Shown: piece by piece, positions 1 to 5,700 of the stretch
Layout: every line of letters starts with the position of its first letter
How positions within the stretch are numbered: position 1 is the stretch's first letter
The notes under the pieces: model-generated
Database searches by the model: none
Seen by the model: the letters and a program-made list of their open reading frames with translations, nothing else
Told to the model about the DNA's origin: nothing
Position numbers and translations under genes: made by a program
Assembly (NCBI GenBank): GCA_002371985.1
Contig: DFHZ01000057.1
Location: forward strand, 1 to 5,881
Source: Ruminococcaceae bacterium UBA3710
GTDB taxonomy: Bacteria; Bacillota; Clostridia; Oscillospirales; Acutalibacteraceae
DNA: 5,881 bases
Reading direction: 5' to 3'

Positions 1-422
1 CTGAATGTACGGTAGATTTGAGTATATCGGCTCATATACCGGAAAACTATATCGAGTCGCTTTCTGCAAGGCTTGGAATATATAAGAGAATTGCCGATAT
101 AAAAAGCGATGAAGATGTAAGCGATGTACTTGATGAACTTTGCGACAGATTTGGAGAACCGCCGAAAGCGGTTCTCGGACTTATAGATGTTGCACTTGTG
201 AGAAATAAAGCGGCACTTAGCGGAATAAGTGAAATCTCAAGCGGTAAAAATTCCGTTATTCTTAAAACGGATGCTATAAGAGAAGATGTGGCACTCAAAC
301 TTTCGGACGGGTTTAAAGATGCATTCACATTTGCGGTTACCGGAGATAAAGCATATATAATAAAACTAAAAAACGGTCAAACGCATATAGAAACCGTAAA
401 AAAATTGAGCAAAATATTATAA
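1..422 (+). CDS. mfd: Transcription-repair coupling factor Mfd, C-terminal end (5' truncated)
   Basis: The reading frame is open from base 3 and stops with TAA at 420-422. About 139 residues are visible, so only the last part of a protein normally near 1,150 residues is present. The segment matches the C-terminal TRCF (D7) domain: an IPENYI motif, then RLGIYKRIADI, then a DELCDRFGEPP motif, all typical of Mfd in Firmicutes. Mfd is a cytoplasmic DNA translocase that removes stalled RNA polymerase from lesions and recruits UvrA. The D7 domain packs against the UvrA-binding region and keeps it inhibited until Mfd engages polymerase. The helicase motor lies outside the window. A TTG at 18 could pass as a start but is internal, because matching Mfd sequence continues upstream of it. 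The next gene has its own promoter. Confidence 0.88.
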   Translation, partial: ECTVDLSISAHIPENYIESLSARLGIYKRIADIKSDEDVSDVLDELCDRFGEPPKAVLGLIDVALVRNKAALSGISEISSGKNSVILKTDAIREDVALKLSDGFKDAFTFAVTGDKAYIIKLKNGQTHIETVKKLSKIL

Positions 423-446
423 AACCGTTAATATTTTTAAAATTAG

Positions 447-475
447 TAGACTTTTTTTGCGGTTTGTTATATAAT
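447..475 (+). promoter_or_regulatory. Sigma-A type promoter for the foldase gene
   Basis: The -10 box TATAAT (470-475) is a perfect consensus. A -35 candidate TAGACT (447-452, 4 of 6 matches to TTGACA) sits exactly 17 bases upstream. Transcription would start near 482, giving a leader of about 40 bases before the ATG at 522. The ribosome binding site GGAGG at 510-514 is 7 bases from the start. The foldase gene can therefore be transcribed independently of mfd. Confidence 0.7.
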
Positions 476-521
476 TGTTATCAGATTATTTTGCTTTAAC
501 TTAAGAAGCGGAGGAAAAAAT

Positions 522-1580
522 ATGAAGAATTTTAAAAAAATTTTTGCAACCGTTTTGGTTGCAGTAATGGTTCTCTCTTTTTGCGGATGTCATAAAAAGG
601 GTGAAATTGCTATAAAAATAGGTGATGTAAGTTTCACATCGGCTTATTATATGTGTGCTCTTCTTGAGGCAGATATGGATGCCCGTCAGCAAATTGACAC
701 AAAAGCAAAATCGGATGATAGCATAGATACTTCAAAAGAGGGCTATTATTATTCTCAAAAGATTGACGGCAAAAAGTATGTTACTTATGTTAAAGATACT
801 GCTTTAGACAGGCTGAAAACATTGGCTTCTTATAAAATAAAGGCTAAAGAAGCAAAACTTAAAATCAGCGATGAACAACAATCAAATATTGACGCTTATG
901 TTTCTTATTATTGGAATTCTTACGGATATTCCGCTCTTTATGAGCCAAACGGTGTAAGTAAAGATACATTTGCAGAATTTTTCCGTGATTCCTATTATTC
1001 GGATTTGTATTTTGATTATCTTTACGGAAAAGACGGCGAAAAGGCTATACCCGATGACGAAATAACCGCATTTATGAATGAAAACTATGTTTTGGCAGAT
1101 GTTTTGTCAGAGGACCTTTCTTCTAAGGAAGAAGCAGAGGTTACTGCAATAACCGAGCAGTTTGACGGATTTTATTCAGAACTCAAAGGCGGTAAAGTAA
1201 CATTTAACGAGATTTATGAAACCTATAATAAAACCGAAGAAGGACAAAAGCAGGAATCATATTCAACTGTTTTAGGCTCTTCAAAAACCGATAATGCCGA
1301 TGAGAATTTTGATACCATAAAAGCGATGGCTGTCGGCGAGGTAAAACTTATCAAGGCTGAGGACGGCTCAAAAATTACATTGGTTGTAAAAAAAGATTTG
1401 TCGGCAGACGAAACCCAAAAAGAAAATCTTGATGAAACAATTCGTCATAATTTAAAGGGCGAAGAATTTGAGGCTGATATAGAAGCCTTCAAAAAGACCT
1501 TAAAGGTAAATGAAAACAAATCGGCTACAAAGCAATTCAACATTAAGAAAATAGAATATCCTCAACAGTCTGCAACATAA
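522..1580 (+). CDS. PrsA/SurA-like foldase lipoprotein (degenerate peptidyl-prolyl isomerase family)
   Basis: The product is 352 residues. A charged MKNFKK start and a hydrophobic stretch to about residue 20 form a signal peptide, followed by FCGC with a likely lipidated cysteine at 23. The -3 residue is Phe, so the lipobox is not textbook. It is therefore probably exported and anchored on the outer face of the membrane. Residues 28-45 (IAIKIGDVSFTSAYYM) resemble the N-terminal element of PrsA/SurA chaperones. A helical middle (about 75-185) contains GVSKDTFAEFFRDSY and DDEITAFMNENY, typical of the chaperone core before the parvulin domain. The following region (about 188-300) has parvulin-like layout, but the usual ARHILV motif is replaced by YVLADVL, so isomerase activity is doubtful. 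PrsA proteins help secreted proteins fold. Lysine- and glutamate-rich C-terminus. Family assignment is fairly sure; enzyme activity is not. Confidence 0.72.
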   Translation: MKNFKKIFATVLVAVMVLSFCGCHKKGEIAIKIGDVSFTSAYYMCALLEADMDARQQIDTKAKSDDSIDTSKEGYYYSQKIDGKKYVTYVKDTALDRLKTLASYKIKAKEAKLKISDEQQSNIDAYVSYYWNSYGYSALYEPNGVSKDTFAEFFRDSYYSDLYFDYLYGKDGEKAIPDDEITAFMNENYVLADVLSEDLSSKEEAEVTAITEQFDGFYSELKGGKVTFNEIYETYNKTEEGQKQESYSTVLGSSKTDNADENFDTIKAMAVGEVKLIKAEDGSKITLVVKKDLSADETQKENLDETIRHNLKGEEFEADIEAFKKTLKVNENKSATKQFNIKKIEYPQQSAT

Positions 1581-1592
1581 GAATAATGAATA

Positions 1593-1630
1593 AAGCCCTC
1601 GGTGCAAAAAACACCGAGGGCTTATCTTTT
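1593..1630. terminator. Strong hairpin terminator between convergent foldase and spo0A genes
   Basis: A perfect 12-bp stem (1593-1604 with 1612-1623, core GCCCTCGGTG/CACCGAGGGC) has a 7-base loop and is followed on the plus strand by ATCTTTTTATAT. It lies 12 bases after the foldase stop and 20 bases after the spo0A stop on the other strand. The plus-strand T-run is the better one; on the minus strand the stem is followed only by a mixed AT stretch (TTATTCATTATT). It probably ends both transcripts, most efficiently the foldase one. Confidence 0.88.
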
Positions 1631-1643
1631 TATATACGATTTA

Positions 1644-2435
1644 TTATGCCGGGCAAAGTTGACTTCTTGAAATTTGCAAACGCAGTTTATCTGCAATCAT
1701 AGCAATAAATTCGCTGTTTGTCGGCTTTCCTCTGTCATTCTGAACGGTAAAACCGAAATAGGAATTAAGAGTGTCTATATCACCTCTGTCCCAAGCGACT
1801 TCTATTGCATGTCTTATTGCTCTTTCCACCCTTGAAGATGTAGTGCCGTTATGCTTGGCTACTGTAGGGTAGAGCAGTTTTGTTACAGAGTTTATCATTT
1901 CGCTGTCTTTTATGGAAAGCATAATTGCCTCTCTTAAATATTGGTATCCTTTGATGTGTGCAGGAACACCTATTTGATGTATTATTTCGGTTATCATTAG
2001 TTCAAGGTCATTATCTGTAAGAACATTGTTTTTAAGAACAATAGGCTCTCGGTCATTCTTCCAATCGGATAATTGAATTATCCTTTTTGCGAGTGTGTCA
2101 ACATCAAACGGTTTAAGAAAATAAAAAGAAGCTCCGGCATTTAGTGTTTCTCTTTCAAGTCTGCTGTTATCAAAACTTGACATTGCCATAACCATAGTTT
2201 TCTTGTTCTGATCATTTTCTTTAAGTTTTGACAAAACTCCTAAAATATCTAAATTAGGCATAAACACATCTGCAAGTACAACATCCGGCTTTTTAGCATT
2301 TATGTTTTCTATTAACTTAATTCCGTCCTTCTCGCAAAGTTCTACATCCATTCCGTATCCTTTAAACGCCTTTTCAAATACTTGACCGAGTTCTGTAGAG
2401 TTATCGGCTACCATAACTTTTAATTTATTCTGCAT
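1644..2435 (-). CDS. spo0A: Stage 0 sporulation response regulator Spo0A
   Basis: The product is 263 residues (Bacillus Spo0A is about 267). Residues 1-124 form the receiver domain, with the phospho-acceptor Asp56 in the motif VVLADVFMP, Ser86 at the conserved Thr/Ser switch position and Lys108 in FLKPFD. Residues 140-260 form the Spo0A-specific DNA-binding domain, with the signatures [20 protein letters not shown] (150-169) and [16 protein letters not shown] (200-215) and a [17 protein letters not shown] end. Spo0A is the master switch for sporulation; when phosphorylated it binds 0A boxes. The second acidic-pocket residue is Asn12 instead of the Asp found in Bacillus. The chosen start is the ATG at 2435-2433 because AGGAGG lies 9 bases upstream; the frame stays open to 2492, but that extension would translate the ribosome binding site. 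Spo0A assignment is very secure. Confidence 0.97.
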   Translation of the reverse strand: MQNKLKVMVADNSTELGQVFEKAFKGYGMDVELCEKDGIKLIENINAKKPDVVLADVFMPNLDILGVLSKLKENDQNKKTMVMAMSSFDNSRLERETLNAGASFYFLKPFDVDTLAKRIIQLSDWKNDREPIVLKNNVLTDNDLELMITEIIHQIGVPAHIKGYQYLREAIMLSIKDSEMINSVTKLLYPTVAKHNGTTSSRVERAIRHAIEVAWDRGDIDTLNSYFGFTVQNDRGKPTNSEFIAMIADKLRLQISRSQLCPA

Positions 2436-2444
2436 TGTTTTTTT

Positions 2445-2450
2445 CCTCCT
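2445..2450 (-). promoter_or_regulatory. Ribosome binding site that fixes the spo0A start
   Basis: Reading on the minus strand, AGGAGG stands 9 bases before the ATG at 2435. It is a full match to the anti-Shine-Dalgarno sequence. It argues against the longer start at 2492, which has no comparable site and lies downstream of, or inside, the predicted promoter. Confidence 0.88.
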
Positions 2451-2470
2451 GAAACTTAAGTGTTTCCCAT

Positions 2471-2499
2471 ATATTAGCATAACATTCTCCAAATTTCAA
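2471..2499 (-). promoter_or_regulatory. Sigma-A type promoter for spo0A with extended -10
   Basis: On the minus strand, TTGAAA (2499-2494) is followed 17 bases later by TAATAT (2476-2471), with TG at the extended -10 position (TGCTAATAT). Transcription would start near 2464 and give a leader of about 30 bases with AGGAGG near the start codon. I looked for a sigma-H promoter, as in Bacillus spo0A, and found no good AGGA-type -35 box. Confidence 0.72.
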
Positions 2500-2538
2500 G
2501 TATTTTTTCACGATTTTTTTAGATTTTTTCCAACAAAT

Positions 2539-2549
2539 TACGACAAAAA
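2539..2549 (-). promoter_or_regulatory. Candidate 0A box (Spo0A-P binding site) upstream of spo0A
   Basis: On the minus strand the sequence TTTTGTCGTAA matches the 0A box core TGNCGAA at 6 of 7 positions and has the usual T-rich 5' flank. It lies about 40 bases upstream of the spo0A -35 box, so it could serve autoregulation. A short AT-rich motif like this can occur by chance; the call rests on the match and on its place next to spo0A. Confidence 0.4.
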
Positions 2550-2606
2550 TCAAATAAACTAAAAATTTTTCTCAAAATTTCAGAAAAGCGAGTATAATAT
2601 TTTGTC

Positions 2607-2635
2607 TTTATTTATCGAAAAAGATGTGGTATAAT
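2607..2635 (+). promoter_or_regulatory. Promoter for mscL with perfect extended -10
   Basis: TGGTATAAT (2627-2635) combines the extended TG motif with a perfect -10 box. The -35 region, TTTATT (2607-2612), is weak, which is acceptable with an extended -10. Transcription would start near 2642, about 23 bases before the ATG. A second TATAAT at 2593-2598 lacks a good -35 partner and might be a minor upstream promoter. The 0A-box-like TATCGAA (2613-2619) falls in the spacer. Confidence 0.68.
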
Positions 2636-2664
2636 TATTAAAAATTTTAAAAGGTGGTACTTTT

Positions 2665-3072
2665 ATGAAAAAATTTTTAGCAGAGTTTAAAGAATTTGCC
2701 CTCAGAGGAAACATTGTTGACTTGGCAATAGGTATGATTATCGGTAGTGCTTTCACCGCTATTGTTACCGCACTTACCGCAAACTTTATTCAACCTATTC
2801 TTGATTTGGCAACAGGTGCTCATAAGGGACTTTACTCATGGGCAGAAATTGCAACATTCATTTCGGCATTCATTTCGGCAGTTGTAAACTTCATTATTAT
2901 TGCTCTCGTTCTCTTTATGTTAATGAAGGGTATAAACAAACTTATGGAAGTAAGTAAGAAAAAAGAGGAAGAGGCAGTTCCCGAAATCACAACAAAAACT
3001 TGTCCGTATTGCAAGAGCGAAATCGATATAGAAGCAACCCGTTGTCCTCATTGTACATCCGAGATTAAATAA
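2665..3072 (+). CDS. mscL: Large-conductance mechanosensitive channel MscL with C-terminal zinc ribbon
   Basis: The product is 135 residues. The N-terminus carries the MscL signature EFKEFALRGNIVDLAIGMIIGSAF, with TM1 at about 15-46, a short extracellular loop (about 50-60) and TM2 at about 63-88 ending in KGINKL. MscL is a pentameric membrane pore that opens under high membrane tension and releases solutes during hypo-osmotic shock. After a charged linker (KKKEEEAVPE) comes CPYC-x10-CPHC (Cys113, 116, 127, 130), a zinc-ribbon pattern in the cytoplasmic tail where E. coli MscL has a helical bundle. The loop between the membrane segments is much shorter than in E. coli MscL, so total length stays near the usual 136 despite the added ribbon. 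The ribosome binding site AAGGTGG (2651-2657) is 7 bases from the ATG. Monocistronic, with its own promoter and terminator. Confidence 0.93.
   Translation: MKKFLAEFKEFALRGNIVDLAIGMIIGSAFTAIVTALTANFIQPILDLATGAHKGLYSWAEIATFISAFISAVVNFIIIALVLFMLMKGINKLMEVSKKKEEEAVPEITTKTCPYCKSEIDIEATRCPHCTSEIK
2855..2878 (+). repeat. Perfect 12-bp tandem duplication inside mscL
   Basis: The unit CATTCATTTCGG occurs twice head to tail, and the match runs two bases further (CA). It is in frame and encodes FISA twice (residues 65-72) at the outer start of TM2. The copies are identical even at third codon positions, which suggests a recent slippage duplication or strong constraint. Confidence 0.85.
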
Positions 3073-3073
3073 T

Positions 3074-3103
3074 AAAAAAAGCAGTCGAAAGACTGCTTTT
3101 TTT
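3074..3103. terminator. Bidirectional terminator between mscL and the phosphohexomutase gene
   Basis: The stem GCAGTC/GACTGC closes on a GAAA tetraloop (3087-3090) and is flanked by A7 on the left (3074-3080) and T7 on the right (3097-3103). The A and T tracts also pair, giving a 13-bp stem. Each strand therefore has a GC stem followed by a U-run. It starts two bases after the mscL stop and lies 13 bases beyond the stop of the convergent gene. Confidence 0.94.
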
Positions 3104-3115
3104 ATTGCTCTGAAT

Positions 3116-4831
3116 TTAAAAACCTAAAAGTTTTGTACCGCTTTCAAGAAGTTTTGTTTTCTTTTCTTCGCATTTTTCATCTGTTTGGTCTTTAGCACCG
3201 ATATAAAGTTTAATCTTCGGCTCGGTTCCTGACGGGCGAACTATAACAGAACTTTCGTCGGCAAGATAGAAACCTAAAACATTGGATTTTGGAAGGTTTA
3301 TAGTTTCTGTTTTTCCGGTTTTAATATCGGTGGAAACAGAGTTTCTGAAATCTTTAAATACCGAAACATCAATACCGGCAATTTGCTTCGGTGTTTGAGT
3401 TCTTAAGGTTTCCATAATCTCGGAAATACGGGCCATACCGCTCATACCCTCGCAGGTAAAACTCTTTTGAACGCAGTAACAATATCCGAACTCAGCGTAT
3501 ATATCAGCCAAAACTTCGCATAAATTCTTTGATTTTGATTTATAATAAGCCGCCATTTCGCAGATAATCATTGATGCTACAACTGCATCTTTATCTCTTG
3601 CGTGGTCGCCTATTAAATACCCGTAACTTTCTTCAAAACCTAAAACATAGCGGTTTTCTTCACCTTTGTTTTTAAGAAGTGTTATTTGCTCACCGATAAA
3701 CTTAAATCCGGTTAAAACTTCAATTACTTCGCAATCGTATTTTTTAGCAATATTCTTAATAAGTTCGGTAGTAACTATGGTTTTAACAGTGATTGGTTTT
3801 TCGGGTAGGGTTCCGAGTTCTTTTCTTCTCGATAAGATGTAGTTAAGCATAATAACGCCGACATCATTACCGCTTAACAGTTTAAATTCACTTCCCGTGT
3901 TGACGGCGATACCTACTCTGTCGCAATCAGGGTCGGTTGCAAGAAGAATATCAGCAGGAGTTTCCTTGGCAATTTTCAGTGCTTCAACGAACGCTTGCGG
4001 GGTTTCGGGATTAGGATACGGGCAGGTTGGAAATTCTCCATCCGGCAATTCCTGAGATTTAACGACAGTTACATTTTTAACACCGATTTTTTCAAGAATT
4101 TTTCTGACGGGTTTATTACCGCTGCCATGAAGAGGGGAATAAATAACATTAAGATTTGATAAGTCCAAATCTTTTGAAACTCTGGCGTCATTTACTCTGT
4201 CCAAAAAGGCATTTATAACATCGTCGCCTATATATTCGATAATTCCGGATTTGATTCCCTCTTCAAAATCAATAGACTTGACGCCCTCAAATATATCAAT
4301 CTTGTTCATAACATCAAGTACAAAATCGGCGGCTTCGGGGCATAATTGACAACCTGTATCGTCGTATGCCTTATATCCGTTGTATTTTGACGGGTTATGA
4401 CTTGCCGTTACTACTACACCGGCATCGCATTTAAGGTGTCTTACAGCAAAAGAGAGCATAGGGGTCGGCATAAGTTCCTTATAGATATAAACCTTAATTC
4501 CGTTTGCCGCAAAAACTTCGGCGGCTGTTTTTGAAAATAGTTCCGAGTTAATTCTGCTATCGTAAGCAATTGCGATTTTTCCGTTTTTCTTAATGGAATT
4601 AACATAGGTGGCAAGACCTTGCGAGGCCTTACCTATTGTATAAATATTAAGCCTGTTAGTACCTGCACCGATAATACCTCTCAGTCCCGCAGTACCAAAT
4701 TCGAGGTCTTTATAAAAGGCTTCGGAAATTGCATCGCTATTGTTTTCCATTTCTTTTAGTTCTTCTGCAACTGCCTTGTCCTTAACGGCTTTTTCTTTCC
4801 AAATTGAATATAATTTGTTTATATCGTTCAT
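3116..4831 (-). CDS. pgcA: Alpha-phosphohexomutase (phosphoglucomutase/phosphomannomutase, PgcA/PGM2 type)
   Basis: The product is 571 residues, close to the roughly 580 of Bacillus PgcA. All four family motifs are present: the substrate-entry motif GTAGLRG (46-52), the catalytic phosphoserine loop TASHNP (142-147, Ser144), the metal loop DPDCDR (300-305), the sugar-specificity loop GFEESYGYL (398-406) and the phosphate-binding loop RPSGTEPK (532-539). It interconverts glucose-6-phosphate and glucose-1-phosphate, feeding UDP-glucose and envelope or storage polysaccharide synthesis; activity on mannose phosphates is possible. The EESYG form of the sugar loop points to the PGM2-like branch, not to GlmM or bacterial ManB. 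The start is ATG at 4831-4829, with AGGAGGG 5 bases upstream; the frame is open to 4894 but that would read through the ribosome binding site and promoter. Cytoplasmic, single-gene transcript. The pgcA symbol is by similarity. Confidence 0.92.
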   Translation of the reverse strand: MNDINKLYSIWKEKAVKDKAVAEELKEMENNSDAISEAFYKDLEFGTAGLRGIIGAGTNRLNIYTIGKASQGLATYVNSIKKNGKIAIAYDSRINSELFSKTAAEVFAANGIKVYIYKELMPTPMLSFAVRHLKCDAGVVVTASHNPSKYNGYKAYDDTGCQLCPEAADFVLDVMNKIDIFEGVKSIDFEEGIKSGIIEYIGDDVINAFLDRVNDARVSKDLDLSNLNVIYSPLHGSGNKPVRKILEKIGVKNVTVVKSQELPDGEFPTCPYPNPETPQAFVEALKIAKETPADILLATDPDCDRVGIAVNTGSEFKLLSGNDVGVIMLNYILSRRKELGTLPEKPITVKTIVTTELIKNIAKKYDCEVIEVLTGFKFIGEQITLLKNKGEENRYVLGFEESYGYLIGDHARDKDAVVASMIICEMAAYYKSKSKNLCEVLADIYAEFGYCYCVQKSFTCEGMSGMARISEIMETLRTQTPKQIAGIDVSVFKDFRNSVSTDIKTGKTETINLPKSNVLGFYLADESSVIVRPSGTEPKIKLYIGAKDQTDEKCEEKKTKLLESGTKLLGF

Positions 4832-4836
4832 AATTA

Positions 4837-4843
4837 CCCTCCT
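4837..4843 (-). promoter_or_regulatory. Ribosome binding site that fixes the phosphohexomutase start
   Basis: On the minus strand AGGAGGG stands 5 bases before the ATG at 4831. It excludes the longer in-frame start at 4894, which overlaps the predicted -35 box of the same gene. Confidence 0.87.
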
Positions 4844-4865
4844 ATAATTTGCTATTACAACATAT

Positions 4866-4894
4866 ATTTTATATGTATTTAGCGGACTTGTCAA
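4866..4894 (-). promoter_or_regulatory. Near-consensus sigma-A promoter for the phosphohexomutase gene
   Basis: On the minus strand a perfect TTGACA (4894-4889) is followed after 17 bases by TAAAAT (4871-4866, 5 of 6). The start point would be near 4859, about 28 bases before the ATG. The quality suggests steady, fairly strong expression. Confidence 0.82.
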
Positions 4895-4941
4895 TTACTA
4901 CATTATTTTTTTGGCATTTTTGCTGATTTTTATAAAAAAAC

Positions 4942-4970
4942 TTGACAAAATTTCGTTTTGATAATATTAT
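4942..4970 (+). promoter_or_regulatory. Near-consensus sigma-A promoter for the sigma factor gene
   Basis: A perfect TTGACA (4942-4947) is followed after 17 bases by TATTAT (4965-4970, 5 of 6). The start point would be near 4977, with a leader of about 36 bases. It stands back to back with the phosphohexomutase promoter, with 47 bases between the two -35 boxes. The opposite strand over the -35 reads TTTTGTCAAG, which resembles a 0A box, but any TTGACA followed by A bases would. Confidence 0.8.
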
Positions 4971-5012
4971 AGTTAAAAGATTTTGTGTATTTTTAACTGA
5001 TATGAGGTACAA

Positions 5013-5585
5013 ATGGGAATTAGTTTTGTTGAAGAAAGCAAAAAAATGTCGGATAACGAAATTATTTCCCGAATTAACGAAGGTAAATACGAATATCTGC
5101 AAATTCTTATTGATAGGTATATGCCGCTTATCCTTTCTAAGGCAAAAACATTTGGCGATTTTGGCGTAGATATTGACGATTTAATTGCCGAAGGGATAAT
5201 GGGCGTTTTTTCTGCTGTCAAGTCATTTGATACCGAAAAATCAAAGTTTTCAACCTTTGTTTCTTTGTGTATTGAAAGGGCCATGACGGGTCTTATAAGA
5301 AAGGCTTCCCGAAAAAAGCAAATACCGAGCAATATGATAACATCAATTTACGATGTAGAACTTGAAAGTAATGATAATCCGGAAGATATTTATATAAATA
5401 AGGAAAGTTTTGATTCTCTAAAAGAAAATATAATTTCGGGTTTATCCGATATGGAAAGTAAAGTTTTATCGCTTTTTTTAGAGGGTAATACATATTCTGA
5501 AATTGCATTAAAACTCGGCATTTCAACGAAATCGGTTGATAATTCGCTTTTGCGGATAAGAAATAAAATAAAACGGCAACAGTAG
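5013..5585 (+). CDS. sigH: SigH-like RNA polymerase sigma-70 family factor
   Basis: The product is 190 residues (Bacillus SigH is 218). Region 2 spans about 29-105, with DIDDLIAEGIMGVFSAVKSFD (53-73) for core binding and -10 recognition and KFSTFVSLCIERAMTGLIRK (78-97) for DNA melting. Region 4 spans about 136-187 with LSDMESKVLSLFLEGNTYSE (144-163) and the helix-turn-helix IALKLGISTKSVDNSLLRIR. Regions 1.1 and 3 are missing, as in SigH-type factors. The pattern NPEDxxINKExFDxL before region 4 and KSVDNSLLRIRNK closely follow SigH. SigH directs early sporulation and stationary-phase genes in Bacillus. The ATG at 5013 has GAGG at 5004-5007, 5 bases away; an internal ATG at 5046 lacks a good site. 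The stop is TAG. No terminator follows, so transcription may run into the zinc-ribbon gene. Confidence 0.85.
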   Translation: MGISFVEESKKMSDNEIISRINEGKYEYLQILIDRYMPLILSKAKTFGDFGVDIDDLIAEGIMGVFSAVKSFDTEKSKFSTFVSLCIERAMTGLIRKASRKKQIPSNMITSIYDVELESNDNPEDIYINKESFDSLKENIISGLSDMESKVLSLFLEGNTYSEIALKLGISTKSVDNSLLRIRNKIKRQQ

Positions 5586-5700
5586 TTGCGGAATATGGCC
5601 TTATGTAGTTTAAAAGAGAAGAACGTTGAAAACAAAGATGTCGGTGCAATTCCGTCCGAGGCTAAAAACAAACATAAACAAAAAGAGAGAGGTACAAAAA
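5586..5700 (+). other. Leader-like gap with tRNA-like arms, or a short ORF; nature unresolved
   Basis: This 115-base gap separates the sigma factor stop from the zinc-ribbon start. A possible 7-bp acceptor-like stem pairs 5596-5602 with 5658-5664 (two wobbles). A T-arm-like hairpin lies at 5640-5656 with loop TGCAATT (6 of 7 to the T-loop consensus TTCRANY). A D-arm-like GTTT/GAAC pair (5608-5611 with 5621-5624) sits just after GTA. Only 15 bases lie between the D-like and T-like arms, too few for an anticodon arm, so it is not a working tRNA. The same stretch is open in the sigma-factor frame from the TAG stop to a TGA at 5706. No terminator and no clear promoter are visible. GAGGT at 5689-5693 is the ribosome binding site of the next gene, 7 bases from its ATG. 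Confidence 0.3.

Noticed and set aside
421..466. Possible terminator after mfd formed by AAACCG and CGGTTT
   Set aside because: Only 6 bp with a loop of over 30 bases, and the following bases are not a T-run; the promoter of the next gene occupies the same stretch.
2436..2492. Longer N-terminus for Spo0A (start at 2492)
   Set aside because: It would translate the AGGAGG ribosome binding site and the -10 box of its own promoter, and Spo0A proteins begin right at the receiver domain.
2484..2510. Sigma-H promoter for spo0A (GGAGAAT as -10 on the minus strand)
   Set aside because: The -10 fits, but the matching upstream position reads TGAAAAAA, not an AGGA-type -35; the sigma-A boxes fit far better.
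4832..4894. Longer N-terminus for the phosphohexomutase (start at 4894)
   Set aside because: It overlaps its own predicted promoter and reads through AGGAGGG; the family begins near the chosen start.
5586..5614. Separate promoter for the zinc-ribbon gene (TTGCGG, 17 bases, TTTAAA)
   Set aside because: Only 3 of 6 and 4 of 6 matches, and it overlaps the proposed folded region; not strong enough to call.
5293..5671. Open frames on the minus strand across the 3' half of the sigma factor gene
   Set aside because: They have no ribosome binding sites or recognisable domains, and the plus-strand frame encodes a clear sigma factor.
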